A DNA stretch of 64,000 nt from Microbacterium sp. 1S1 (GTDB taxonomy: Bacteria > Actinomycetota > Actinomycetes > Actinomycetales > Microbacteriaceae): the NCBI RefSeq assembly GCF_008271365.1, contig NZ_CP043430.1:3286001-3350000 (forward strand). Reading direction: 5' to 3'. How positions within the stretch are numbered: position 1 is the stretch's first letter; each line of letters opens with the position of its first letter. The position numbers and the translations under genes are program-made. Below the pieces are notes generated by a model. It was not told the origin of the DNA and did no database searches. It saw nothing but the letters and a program-made list of their open reading frames with translations. This document shows positions 35,147 to 43,646 of the stretch, one piece after another.

Positions 35147-36856
35147 TCAGCGGGCGCGGGCCGGGTTCGGCACGGCGTCGAGGAGCTCGACCGTGTACGG
35201 GTCCTCCGGATGCTGCAGCACCTGGGAGGTCTCGCCCCGCTCGACGACGCGGCCGCTGTTGAGCACGAGGATGTTCTCGGTGACCAGACGCGCGCTCAGT
35301 AGATCGTGGGTGATGTAGAGCATGCTGATGCCCCACCGTTCGCGAAGGTCCTCCAGCAGCGCGAGCACACCGGCGCGGAGCGAGACGTCGAGCATCGACA
35401 CCGGCTCGTCCGCGATGAGCACCTGCGGGTCGCTCGCGAGCGCCCTGGCGATCACCACGCGCTGCCGCTGCCCGCCGGAGAGCTGGTGCGGCAGCTTGGC
35501 CGCGAACTGCTCGACGGGCGTCAGACCCACCGTCTCCAGCAGCTCGAGGACGCGGGCCCTGGCCTCGGCACCGCGCAGCCGCGTGTAGTTCACGACCGGG
35601 CGGGTGAGGGCGTATTCGACGGTGTGCAGCGGGTTCAGGGCCGCATACGGGTCCTGGAACACCATCTGCACGTCCTTGCGGAGGTCGCGGAGTCCGCGCC
35701 GCTTCAAGGACGCGACGTCGGTGTCGCCGAAGCGGATGCTTCCGGAGGTCGGCTTCTCGACCCCGGTGAGCATCTTCGCGATGGTCGACTTGCCCGAGCC
35801 GGAGGCGCCGACCAAGGCCAGCGCCTCTCCCGGCTCGAGGCGGAAGGACACGTCGTCGACCGCGACGACGGGGTCCTGACCGCGGCGCGGTGCCGGATAG
35901 CGCTTGGTCACGCGGTCCACGACGATCGCGGCATCGGCCCGGCGGGCGTCCCGCGGCGACACGGTCGGCAGGGTCTCGGTGACGTCCGTGCGGCTGCGGC
36001 CCTCCCGACGCCGAGTGCCGAGGTCGACGAACCCGGGGATCTCGATCTTCTCGGCCCGCGGGTCGGCGTAGTGGCTGAGCAGCATCCGGGTGTACTCGTC
36101 CTGCGGACGGTGCAGGATGTCCTGGCTCGGCGCGTCCTCCACGATGCGCCCCTCGTGCATCACCATCACCCGGTCGGTCGCCTCGAGGACGATGCCCAGG
36201 TCGTGGCTGATGAGGATCGCGGTGAAGTGCTCCGACCGCTGCAGCTCCTGGATCGTGTCCATGACCGCGTGCTGGACGAGCACGTCGAGGGCTGTGGTGG
36301 GCTCGTCGAACACCATCAGCTGGGGTTCGAGCGAGAGGGCGAGGGCGATCGAGGCGCGCTGTCGCATGCCGCCGGACAGCTCCCCGGGATACCGGTCGAG
36401 CACCTGCGGCTTCAACCCCACTTTGCCGACGAGCTCGCGTGCGCGGGCCTGGCGATGCTCCGCCGGCACGTGGCCGTGCGCGGCGAAGATGTCACGGAAG
36501 TGGTTGCCCACCGTGCGCACCGGGTTGAGGGCGTTCATGCCGGACTGCAGCACCATCGCGAAGCCGCCCTGCCGCTGGCGCCGCAGCTCTTCCGCGTCGA
36601 GCTCGCGGATGTCGCGGCCGTCGAACAGGATGCGTCCGCCGCTGATGCGAGCCGGCGGCTTCTGCAGCCGCGTGAGCGCGAAGCCCAACGTGGACTTACC
36701 TGAGCCGGACTCGCCGACGAGCCCGACGAACTCGCCGCGCCGGAGCGCGAACGACACGTCGCGCACGGCCGGCACCGGCTCCTGCCCCGGGGAGGCGTAC
36801 TCCACGGACAGCGACTGGACGTCGAGGAGGATGTCGTCGTGCTCCATGGCGCTCAT
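35147..36856 (-). CDS. Oligosaccharide/oligopeptide ABC ATPase, fused DppD-DppF
   Basis: A 569-residue fusion of two ATPase domains that are usually separate proteins. Domain 1: Walker A GESGSGKSTLG, signature [15 protein letters not shown], Walker B LMVFDEPTTALD. Domain 2: GASGSGKSTIAKM, LSGGQRQRVVIARAL, VLIADEPVSMLD. The linker lies around residues 265-310. The start ATG 36856 overlaps the permease stop by 4 bp. It powers the Opp/Dpp-type importer encoded by the next genes. Confidence 0.94.
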   Translation of the reverse strand: MSAMEHDDILLDVQSLSVEYASPGQEPVPAVRDVSFALRRGEFVGLVGESGSGKSTLGFALTRLQKPPARISGGRILFDGRDIRELDAEELRRQRQGGFAMVLQSGMNALNPVRTVGNHFRDIFAAHGHVPAEHRQARARELVGKVGLKPQVLDRYPGELSGGMRQRASIALALSLEPQLMVFDEPTTALDVLVQHAVMDTIQELQRSEHFTAILISHDLGIVLEATDRVMVMHEGRIVEDAPSQDILHRPQDEYTRMLLSHYADPRAEKIEIPGFVDLGTRRREGRSRTDVTETLPTVSPRDARRADAAIVVDRVTKRYPAPRRGQDPVVAVDDVSFRLEPGEALALVGASGSGKSTIAKMLTGVEKPTSGSIRFGDTDVASLKRRGLRDLRKDVQMVFQDPYAALNPLHTVEYALTRPVVNYTRLRGAEARARVLELLETVGLTPVEQFAAKLPHQLSGGQRQRVVIARALASDPQVLIADEPVSMLDVSLRAGVLALLEDLRERWGISMLYITHDLLSARLVTENILVLNSGRVVERGETSQVLQHPEDPYTVELLDAVPNPARAR

Positions 36857-37767
36857 CGGCCCTTCCCTTCGCGGAGGCGCGGATTGGAGATGCCGTCCAC
36901 GCCGAAGTTGATGAGTGTGAGGCTGAGCGCGAGCAGCGCGATGCACAGACCGGGCGCGAACAACAGCAACCACTGGCCCGTGAGCAGGGAGTTCGAGTTC
37001 TGCGCCCAGTAGAGCATCGTGCCCCAGGAGACGATGCTCGAGTCGCCGAGACCGAGGAACTCCAGGCCCGCCTCGGCGAGGATCGCCGCCGTCGCCGCCC
37101 CGAAGAGGGTGCCGGCGATGATCGAGGTCATGTTCGGCAGGATCTCGCGGAAGACGATGCGAGCCCTGCTGTCGCCGGAGAACTGGGCCGAGGTGACGAA
37201 GTCGTTGCCACGGAGGGATTGGGTCTGGCTGCGCAGCACGCGCGCACCCCAGGCCCAACCGGTCACGACGATCACGGCGATGATCATGAGGATGCCGCCG
37301 TTCTGCAGGTAGGCGGCGATCACGATCATCAGCGGCAGACCGGGGATCACGAGGAAGAGGTTCACGATGAATCCGACGACCTCGCCCGCGAAGCCGCGCA
37401 TGTACCCCCAGCTCAGACCGATCAGCACGGCCACGATCGTGGAGAGGAGCCCGGCCGCGAATCCCACGAGCAGGCTGACCTGCGCGCCGTAGATGAGCTG
37501 GCTGAGCACGTCCTCCCCCGCGGCGGTCGTGCCGAGCCAGTGCTCCCACGAAGCGTCGGCATTGCGCGGGAATCCGTTCTCCTTCGGTCCGTACGGGGCC
37601 AGGAGCGGGGCGAACACGGCGACGAGCACGAAGAACGCGAGGAGGCAGAGGCCGATGCGGGCCTTGCCGTTCGACCACAGGGTGCCGACCATACGGCCGA
37701 AGGCGCGCCAGGGGCTGGGTGCCGCGATGCGGTCGGTGGGGACTTTGACGTTCATGGTGGTAGTCAT
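36853..37767 (-). CDS. ABC transporter permease (DppC type)
   Basis: A 304-residue permease with a single N-terminal helix followed by a loop ending in HWLGTTAAGEDVLSQLIYGAQVSL, the family-conserved segment, and five more helices. The coupling motif appears as REILPNMTSIIAG. ATGA overlaps on both sides show tight translational coupling. Confidence 0.94.
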   Translation of the reverse strand: MTTTMNVKVPTDRIAAPSPWRAFGRMVGTLWSNGKARIGLCLLAFFVLVAVFAPLLAPYGPKENGFPRNADASWEHWLGTTAAGEDVLSQLIYGAQVSLLVGFAAGLLSTIVAVLIGLSWGYMRGFAGEVVGFIVNLFLVIPGLPLMIVIAAYLQNGGILMIIAVIVVTGWAWGARVLRSQTQSLRGNDFVTSAQFSGDSRARIVFREILPNMTSIIAGTLFGAATAAILAEAGLEFLGLGDSSIVSWGTMLYWAQNSNSLLTGQWLLLFAPGLCIALLALSLTLINFGVDGISNPRLREGKGR

Positions 37768-38744
37768 CGGCGAGTCCTCGGGTCGAGAACCCCGTAGAGG
37801 ATGTCCACGAGGAAGTTGGCGATGAGCACGCTCACGGTGATCATCAGGAAGAGCGCCTGCATGAGCGGGTAGTCCTGCCCGATCACGGCGTTGAACAGCA
37901 GGTAGCCGATGCCGGGGTAGCCGAACACCTGCTCGACGAGGATGGAACCGCCCACCACGCCGCCGAGCGTGAGCCCAAAGCCGGTGAGGTTGGGCAGGAT
38001 CGCGTTGCGGGCGGCGTAGCGGAGCGCGATGGTGCGGCCGCGGAGGCCGTTCGCCTCGCCGAAGGTGATGTAGTCCTCGCCGAGAGTGTTGATCATCGCG
38101 TTGCGCATGCCGATGATCCAGCCGCCGAGCGAGGTGAGCAGGATCGTCAGGGCCGGGAGGAACGCGTGCCGGACGAGGTCGACGATGAAGTCCCAGGTGA
38201 ACCCCGGGGTGGTCGTCGCCGAGTAGGCGCCGGTGGTCGGGAACCAGTGCAGCACGTAGCCGAGGAAGAACAGCAGCAGCAGCGCCGTCCAGAAGTACGG
38301 GAACGTGCTGAGGAACGACCCGGTCAGCGTGGGTAGCGAGTCCAGCCAGGTCCCGCGTCGCCACGCGGCCATCACTCCGATCAGCGTGCCGATGACGAAC
38401 GCGAGGATCGTGACGATCCCGACGAGACCGAGCGTGTACGGCAGCGCGGTGGAGACCATGCTCGACACGGTCTGCGGATAGAACGTGTACGAGACGCCGA
38501 AGTCGAGCCTCACGACCTGGCCGAGGTACGCCACGTACTGGTCCCACACCGAGCCGGTCGGCACGCCGAGCTGCGCTTCGATCGCGGCACGGGTGGCGTC
38601 CGAGACCGGGCCGTTCTGGGAGAGCTTGGCGATCGCGGCGTCGGCGGGCGAGCCGGGCATCAGTCGCGGGAGGAAGAAGTTCAGGGTGATCGCCGCCCAC
38701 AGGGTGAGCAGGAACAGGCCGATCTTCTGGAGGACGTACTTCAC
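37764..38744 (-). CDS. ABC transporter permease (DppB type)
   Basis: A 326-residue permease, six helices, starting with a GTG that overlaps the binding-protein stop (GTGA). LFLLTLWAAITLNFFLPRLMPGSP is the first helix and conserved periplasmic loop start, and AARNAILPNLTGFGLTLGGVVGGSILVEQVFGYPG the C-terminal coupling region. Confidence 0.94.
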   Translation of the reverse strand: MKYVLQKIGLFLLTLWAAITLNFFLPRLMPGSPADAAIAKLSQNGPVSDATRAAIEAQLGVPTGSVWDQYVAYLGQVVRLDFGVSYTFYPQTVSSMVSTALPYTLGLVGIVTILAFVIGTLIGVMAAWRRGTWLDSLPTLTGSFLSTFPYFWTALLLLFFLGYVLHWFPTTGAYSATTTPGFTWDFIVDLVRHAFLPALTILLTSLGGWIIGMRNAMINTLGEDYITFGEANGLRGRTIALRYAARNAILPNLTGFGLTLGGVVGGSILVEQVFGYPGIGYLLFNAVIGQDYPLMQALFLMITVSVLIANFLVDILYGVLDPRTRR

Positions 38745-40405
38745 CGGTCTCCCCCGTCCGCTCGTTTCAGGTGCGTGAAGATCATCAGCGGTGCCGAATC
38801 GTAGTTCTGCGGGATCATGTACGGATCGTCCGCGGAGGGCCAGCCGGTGAACTTCGCGTCGTTGAACAGGCCCCAGATCCCGCCGTAGTACATGCCGATC
38901 ACCGGCATCTCCTCATAGACGATGCTCTGCAGCTCGTGCACGATCTCGGTCTGCCGCTCGGGGTCGATGGTCGCCCGGTACTCCTCCAGGAGGGCGTCGG
39001 CCTCCGCAGAACGGTAGCGCTGGAAGTTGTTGGTCGTGACCTCCCCCGCCGGCACGTAGAAGTCGCTGGAGAGCAGGCTGTTGTACGCCTGGTAGACGTC
39101 ACCGTTGCCCATGCCGCCGATGGCCATCTCGAAGTCGCCGGTGCCGATCGCGCTCTGGTAGCCCGCGGGCTGCGGGAGCTTGAGCGACACCTTGACCCCG
39201 ACGTCCGCGAGCTGGCGCTGCACGGTCTGGGCCGCGCGGGTCCAGTCCGAGAACCCGTTGGCGGTGGTCAGCGAGAAGGCGAGCTGCTTCCCGTCCTGGC
39301 CGACGAGCTGGTCGCCCTGGAGCGTGTAGCCCGACTCGGCGAACGCCGCGAGCGCGGCGTCGCGGTCCTGCGCGAGCATGCCCTGATCCGGGATCTCCGG
39401 GTCGAGGTACTGCTCCTGGTTGGGCAGGATGAGCCCGGTCTGCCCGGCGGGTTCCATGTACCCCTCCGAGGCGGTCTCCGCGATCTCCTCCCGGTCGAGC
39501 GCGAGGGCGATCCCGCGGCGGACGTTCACGTCGTCGAACGGGGCGACCTCGAGATTCGGCACGAGCGAGATGACGCCGCCCGGCGGGAACCACCAGGTGT
39601 TGTCGGGACTCGCCGCGCCCCACGTGCCCTCGACGTCGGAGATGAACGAGTACGCCCAGTCGTAGCCGCGGGTCACGGTGTCGAGCTGGGTGTTCGTGGC
39701 GGGCAGGATGATGTGCTCGATCTCGATCTTGTCCGCTTGCCAGTAGTCCGGGTTGCGGTCCATCGAATACTGCTGGTCGTTGTAGTTGCCGAGCACGAAC
39801 GGGCCGCTGCCGACCGGCTCCTCGTTCCGCCAGGTGGCCGGGTCCTTCACGTCGGCCCACAGGTGCTCGGGGACGATCATGGTCTGCCCGATGATCGAGA
39901 GCGACGGGGCGTCCTCCCCCTGCAGGTGGAAGATCACATCGTCGCCCTCGACCTCGATGCGGTCGATGTGCTGCCACGCGCCCTTGATGTCGAGCGAGGG
40001 CTCGTCCTTGATGAGCTGGAACGTGAAGGCGACGTCCTCCGGCGTGAGGGCTTCGCCGTCGCTCCATTCCACGTCATCGCGGACCGTCATGACGATCGTG
40101 CGGGCGTCGGGCTGCGTCCATGCGGAGGCCAGCCAGGGTGTGAGCTCGCCATCGAGCGGATTCACGAGGATGAGCGGCTCGTAGATCCACCGGGAAGCCG
40201 TCCGGGTGTTCGTGAGGTAGGGGTTGAAGTTCTGCGTGAAGAACGGATTGCCCTTGTCGGCGTTGATGAGCATCGTGTCGTCGCCGATCGACGGGTCGGG
40301 CTGCGAACTGATCTGGATGCTGCAGCCGCTGAGCGCGACCGCTGCCGCCGCGAGCCCCACGACGGCGGCGCGGCGCCAGCGTCGGAAGGTGTGCGTCTCT
40401 GCCAC
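38741..40405 (-). CDS. ABC transporter substrate-binding lipoprotein (family 5)
   Basis: A 554-residue SBP_bac_5 protein. The lipoprotein signal ends in LSGC (about residue 27), followed by NPYLTNTRTASRWIYEPLI. Family landmarks: YEPLILVNPLDGELTPWLASAW and the GSGPFVLGNY region. GTG start preceded by GAGGT. Family-5 proteins bind oligopeptides or oligosaccharides; because the operon ends with a beta-glucosidase and is watched by a LacI protein, a plant-derived beta-glucoside is the best guess. Confidence 0.92.
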   Translation of the reverse strand: MAETHTFRRWRRAAVVGLAAAAVALSGCSIQISSQPDPSIGDDTMLINADKGNPFFTQNFNPYLTNTRTASRWIYEPLILVNPLDGELTPWLASAWTQPDARTIVMTVRDDVEWSDGEALTPEDVAFTFQLIKDEPSLDIKGAWQHIDRIEVEGDDVIFHLQGEDAPSLSIIGQTMIVPEHLWADVKDPATWRNEEPVGSGPFVLGNYNDQQYSMDRNPDYWQADKIEIEHIILPATNTQLDTVTRGYDWAYSFISDVEGTWGAASPDNTWWFPPGGVISLVPNLEVAPFDDVNVRRGIALALDREEIAETASEGYMEPAGQTGLILPNQEQYLDPEIPDQGMLAQDRDAALAAFAESGYTLQGDQLVGQDGKQLAFSLTTANGFSDWTRAAQTVQRQLADVGVKVSLKLPQPAGYQSAIGTGDFEMAIGGMGNGDVYQAYNSLLSSDFYVPAGEVTTNNFQRYRSAEADALLEEYRATIDPERQTEIVHELQSIVYEEMPVIGMYYGGIWGLFNDAKFTGWPSADDPYMIPQNYDSAPLMIFTHLKRADGGDR

Positions 40406-40484
40406 TGGATGACCTCATGTCGTCTCTGTCATGAAGGGCGCCCCGGGGAGTGGGGAGTCCTGCCGGCCGGAGCCGTCCCTCGAT

Positions 40485-40498
40485 TGTAAGCGCATACA
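40485..40498. promoter_or_regulatory. LacI-type operator over the -10 box of the glycoside operon
   Basis: TGTAAGCGCATACA is an inverted repeat with a central CG (one mismatch between half sites), the LacI-family form. On the minus strand the -10 hexamer TACAAT (40483-40488) overlaps it, so a bound repressor would block the operon starting at the binding-protein gene. Confidence 0.78.
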
Positions 40499-40558
40499 TT
40501 TTCAGTCGGCAACCCCCGCGCCGTGCGGTCCCCGTCTCGGGCGGCGGACCGTCGCCGC

Positions 40559-41659
40559 TCAGGACGGGCGGGTGGAGCTCTGCCGGAGCAGGATCTGGAG
40601 AGGGAGGCGCGTGGTGCGCGGCGGAGCCTCCGGCTGCTCCAGTCGGCGGGCCAGAACCTGCACGGCGGCGCGTCCCAGGTCGATCATCGGCTGACGGATC
40701 GTGGTCAACGGCGGCGAGGCCAGGGTCGCGGCCTCGATGCCGTCGAACCCGGTGACGAGCACGTCGTCCGGCACCCGCACCCCGGCACTGCGGAACACGT
40801 CCATGGCGCCGAGCGCCATCTGGTCATTGGCGGCGATCAGCGCGGCGGGCACCCCCTGGCGAGCGAGCTCCTCCCCTGCCCGACGCCCGGAGGCTCTCGT
40901 GAAGTCGCCCCGCAGCACGCGCACCGCTGCCCGATCACGACCCGCCGCGGCGAGCGCGGTCGACACACCGTCCCACCGCTGCTCCGCGTCTGGCGAGTCG
41001 GCCGGCCCGGCGAGGAAGACGATCTCCCCGTCCCCGACCTGCGACAGCACATGGCGGGTGAGCTCCCCCATCGCCTCGGCGTTGCTCACCGTGACATGGT
41101 CGTAGGCATCGCCCCGCGACGGTCCGGACAGCACGACCACCGGGATGCGCCGCCCCAGTCGGGCGAGCACCTCGTCCGGCACGCTGCGCGCGAGCACCAT
41201 GAGCCCGTCCACCCGGCCGGCCATGTCGCGGACGGTCGAGCGATCGGGGTCGTCGCGACCGACACCCACCATGAGCACGAAGCCTTGCTTCCACGCCTCC
41301 AGCTCGGCGCCGCGGAGGACCTCGTCGAGGAACAGCATCGAGGAGTGTCCCGTCCCCGCCTCGTCCTCCTCGGACACCACGGTGAACGGCGGGCGGGCTG
41401 CGGCCGACAGCACGTCGAGCGGCGGAGCGTCCTCCGCTGCGTCGAAGCCGGGGAAGTACAGCCCGAGCACTCCCGTCCGGCGCTCGGCGAGCCCCCGGGC
41501 GCTGCCGCTCGGGACGTAGCCCAGCGCGGAGACCGCGTCGAGCACCCGCTCGCGGGTCACCGGACGGACGGCCTCCGGCGAGCGCAGCACGCGCGACACG
41601 GTCGCGATCGATACGCCGGCGCGGGCGGCGACGTCGTACACGGTCGCGGCCTTGCTCAC
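40559..41659 (-). CDS. LacI-family regulator of the glycoside operon
   Basis: A 366-residue LacI-family repressor: HTH YDVAARAGVSIATVSRVLRSPEAVRPVTRERV, then the effector-binding core (GVLGLYFPGF, LIAANDQMALGAMD, VTGFDGIEAATLASPPLTTIRQP). GTG start follows AAAGGAG at 7 bp. It lies directly upstream of the transporter operon on the same strand; the palindrome at 40485 is the likely target. The 110-nt leader contains a hexamer repeat. Confidence 0.93.
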   Translation of the reverse strand: MSKAATVYDVAARAGVSIATVSRVLRSPEAVRPVTRERVLDAVSALGYVPSGSARGLAERRTGVLGLYFPGFDAAEDAPPLDVLSAAARPPFTVVSEEDEAGTGHSSMLFLDEVLRGAELEAWKQGFVLMVGVGRDDPDRSTVRDMAGRVDGLMVLARSVPDEVLARLGRRIPVVVLSGPSRGDAYDHVTVSNAEAMGELTRHVLSQVGDGEIVFLAGPADSPDAEQRWDGVSTALAAAGRDRAAVRVLRGDFTRASGRRAGEELARQGVPAALIAANDQMALGAMDVFRSAGVRVPDDVLVTGFDGIEAATLASPPLTTIRQPMIDLGRAAVQVLARRLEQPEAPPRTTRLPLQILLRQSSTRPS

Positions 41660-41675
41660 GGGCGGCTCCTTTCGG

Positions 41676-41778
41676 TCGCGGTTCTGGTTCTGGCCCGGGT
41701 TCTGGTTCTGGTTCTGGGCCTGGTTCTCGTTCGGGACCTGGTTCTGGTCCCGGTCCTGGTCCTGGTCCTGGTCCTGTC
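41676..41778. repeat. Degenerate hexamer repeat (GGTTCT/GGTCCT) in the lacI leader
   Basis: On the plus strand GGTTCT units are followed by GGTCCT units for about 100 bp, ending 17 bp before the regulator's start. On the mRNA this is AGAACC/AGGACC repeated, a leader without U. A -10 candidate TACGCT (41779-41784, minus strand) precedes it. Confidence 0.75.
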
Positions 41779-41880
41779 AGCGTAGGACAGTCTCCCCAGA
41801 CTCCCGTTCCCCCTATCCCTCCCCTTGCCCCCTTCCCCTCCCGCGTGCGGGCGCAGATTCACGTCGGTATCGCAGAGAGC

Positions 41881-41915
41881 TCGCAGGATCCTGCGACACG
41901 GTGCGGATCTGCGAC
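41881..41915. repeat. GTCGCAG-type palindromic element
   Basis: TCGCAGGATCCTGCGA (41881-41896) is a perfect 16-bp palindrome, and CGGATCTGCGAC (41904-41915) is the reverse complement of GTCGCAGATCCG at 42656-42667. It lies just after the methyltransferase gene's stop codon, so elements of one family flank and enter that gene. No gene is seen in the gap 41660-41930 outside these repeats. Confidence 0.65.
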
Positions 41916-41930
41916 CGCGCGGGCGGCGGG

Positions 41931-42731
41931 TCAGGAGCGACGGGCGCGGAGAGCACCGTGAGGGCGGGAGCTGATCTCGCCCGGCTCGCGCTCGCGGGTC
42001 TCGGACCACTGCAGCTCGAGGCCGGCAGCGGCCAGGAGCGGAGACAGGGCCTCCGCGGTCCAGAAATACGCAGGAGCGACGGCATGGGCGAAGGCGACGC
42101 GAGGCTCGCCGACGAAGTAGCCGAGGAGCAGATCGCCGCCGGGAGCAAGGACCCGCGCGAACTCGCCGAGCACCTCCGGGAGCTCGACCGGAGGCGTGTG
42201 GATCACGGAGTACCACGCGAGGACACCGCCGACGGTGCCCGATGCGTGCGGCAGCGTACGGAATGAGCCGTGGTGGAAGCGGAGGTGCGGATACGTCGCC
42301 CTCGCCCCATCGATGAAAGCGACGGAGAGGTCGATCCCCTCGACCTCGTGCCGGGTCCCGAGCCCCACACCGCCGTCCCCGTGGAGGAAGGCCGTCCAAT
42401 GACCGGGACCGCATCCCGCGTCGAGCAGCCGCCCCGGGGTCTCGTCTCGCCACCGTCGGATGAGTTCCCGGTCGCGTGGATCCATCTGGCCCAGGGCGCC
42501 CGCGACCTCCCGGTACTCCGCGGCCCTCTCGTCGTAGGCCCGCGCGACGGAACCCACGCTGGCCGGACGTCGCGGATCCGGGCCCCCGTCGCAGCCCTCC
42601 CCGGAATCCCTGCGACCCGAGTGCGAATCAGCGACGGAACCCGTCCCGGCCAGACGTCGCAGATCCGGGCCCCCGTCGCAGCCCTCCCCGGGACCCCTGC
42701 GACCCGAGTGCGAATCCGCGACGGAGGTCAT
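41931..42731 (-). CDS. SAM-dependent methyltransferase with an N-terminal tandem repeat
   Basis: A 266-residue class I methyltransferase (ubiE/COQ5-like, methyltransferase type 11). SAM motif I is LLDAGCGPGHWTAFL, with post-I EGIDLS and motif IV-like region VLAWYSVIHTP. ATG 42731 overlaps the rsmI stop by 4 bp. Before the domain lie two 29-residue repeats beginning SVADSHSGRR, then the start of a third (SVARAYDERA). They are translations of a repeat element and probably disordered. The open frame continues upstream antisense to rsmI but that is not coding. Substrate unknown. Confidence 0.83.
   Translation of the reverse strand: MTSVADSHSGRRGPGEGCDGGPDLRRLAGTGSVADSHSGRRDSGEGCDGGPDPRRPASVGSVARAYDERAAEYREVAGALGQMDPRDRELIRRWRDETPGRLLDAGCGPGHWTAFLHGDGGVGLGTRHEVEGIDLSVAFIDGARATYPHLRFHHGSFRTLPHASGTVGGVLAWYSVIHTPPVELPEVLGEFARVLAPGGDLLLGYFVGEPRVAFAHAVAPAYFWTAEALSPLLAAAGLELQWSETREREPGEISSRPHGALRARRS
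42566..42725. repeat. 87-bp tandem repeat within the methyltransferase gene
   Basis: GACGTCGC occurs at 42566 and 42653, giving a period of 87 bp, exactly 29 codons, which keeps the frame. Copies share CGTCGCAGCCCTCCCCGG and CTGCGACCCGAGTGCGAATC. It is the same element family as at 41881-41915. Confidence 0.85.
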
Positions 42732-43549
42732 CGCGACCGGGCGGCCAGGGCGGCTTGATAGAGGTCCCGGGAGGACAAGCCCGTCTGGGCCGCGACCTCG
42801 GAAGCCGCATCCTTCAGCCGGGTGCCGTCCGCGACGAGGGCCTGCACCTGGGCCAGGGCGTCCTCCGGGGAGGCCTCCCGCCGCGGCGCCCCCTCGACGA
42901 CCACCACGATCTCGCCCTTGACCCCGTCCGCGGCCCAGGCGGCGAGATCGGATGCGGTGCCGCGACGGACCTCCTCGTACAGCTTCGTGAGCTCCCGGCA
43001 CACGGCGATCCGGCGATCCGCACCGAAGGCGGCCCCCATGTCGGTCAGGGTCGTCGCCAGGCGCGAGGGCGACTCGAAGAACACCATCGTGCGGGGCTCG
43101 GCGGCGAGGGCGGAGAGGGTCGCTCGGCGCTCCCCCGGCTTCCGCGGAAGGAACCCCTCGAACGTGAAGCGGTCCGTCGGCAGTCCCGAGATCGCGAGGG
43201 CCATGAGCACTGCGCTGGGGCCCGGGATCGCCGTCACCGTGACCCCCTGCGCCACGGCCTCGGCGACGAGACCGTATCCGGGGTCGCTCACGGTCGGCAT
43301 TCCCGCATCGCTGAGGACCACGAGGTCGGTGTCCGCGGCGAGCGCGGCGAGCTCGCCCGCCTTCTGCTTCTCGTTGTGGTCGTGCAACGCGATCAGGCGC
43401 GGCCGATTCTCGATCTTCAGGGCCTGCAACAGTCGCTGCGTGGTGCGGGTGTCCTCCGCGACGACGATCTCCGCGTTCTCCAGCACCTCCACGAGACGCC
43501 GCGACGCATCGCCGAGGTTTCCGATCGGGGTCGCGGCGAGGATGATCAC
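42728..43549 (-). CDS. rsmI: 16S rRNA (cytidine 2'-O) methyltransferase
   Basis: A 273-residue tetrapyrrole-methylase-fold enzyme that 2'-O-methylates C1402 of 16S rRNA. ILAATPIGNLGDAS, LVVLSDAGMPTVSDPG and AIPGPSAVLMALAISGLPTDRFTFEGFLPRKPGER are diagnostic. GTG start lies 6 nt after TAAGCT, a leaderless arrangement. It is divergent from the O-mannosyltransferase gene, as in mycobacteria. Confidence 0.96.
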   Translation of the reverse strand: MIILAATPIGNLGDASRRLVEVLENAEIVVAEDTRTTQRLLQALKIENRPRLIALHDHNEKQKAGELAALAADTDLVVLSDAGMPTVSDPGYGLVAEAVAQGVTVTAIPGPSAVLMALAISGLPTDRFTFEGFLPRKPGERRATLSALAAEPRTMVFFESPSRLATTLTDMGAAFGADRRIAVCRELTKLYEEVRRGTASDLAAWAADGVKGEIVVVVEGAPRREASPEDALAQVQALVADGTRLKDAASEVAAQTGLSSRDLYQAALAARSR

Positions 43550-43555
43550 CCGCCC

Positions 43556-43561
43556 AGCTTA
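43556..43561 (-). promoter_or_regulatory. rsmI: -10 box of a leaderless promoter (rsmI)
   Basis: TAAGCT on the minus strand, 6 nt before the GTG at 43549. Confidence 0.65.
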
Positions 43562-43634
43562 GGCGTGGGCCCGGAGCGGGAGCGTCGAGGCGGGATGGGA
43601 GCCGGCGCACCGGGAGCGCAACGCCGAGTGTGTC

Positions 43635-43640
43635 TAGGCT
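43635..43640 (+). promoter_or_regulatory. -10 box of a leaderless promoter (O-mannosyltransferase)
   Basis: TAGGCT followed by 6 nt (GGAGCG) and then GTG at 43647. The spacer also looks like a weak Shine-Dalgarno, but no room exists for it in a leaderless mRNA. Confidence 0.7.
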
Positions 43641-43646
43641 GGAGCG

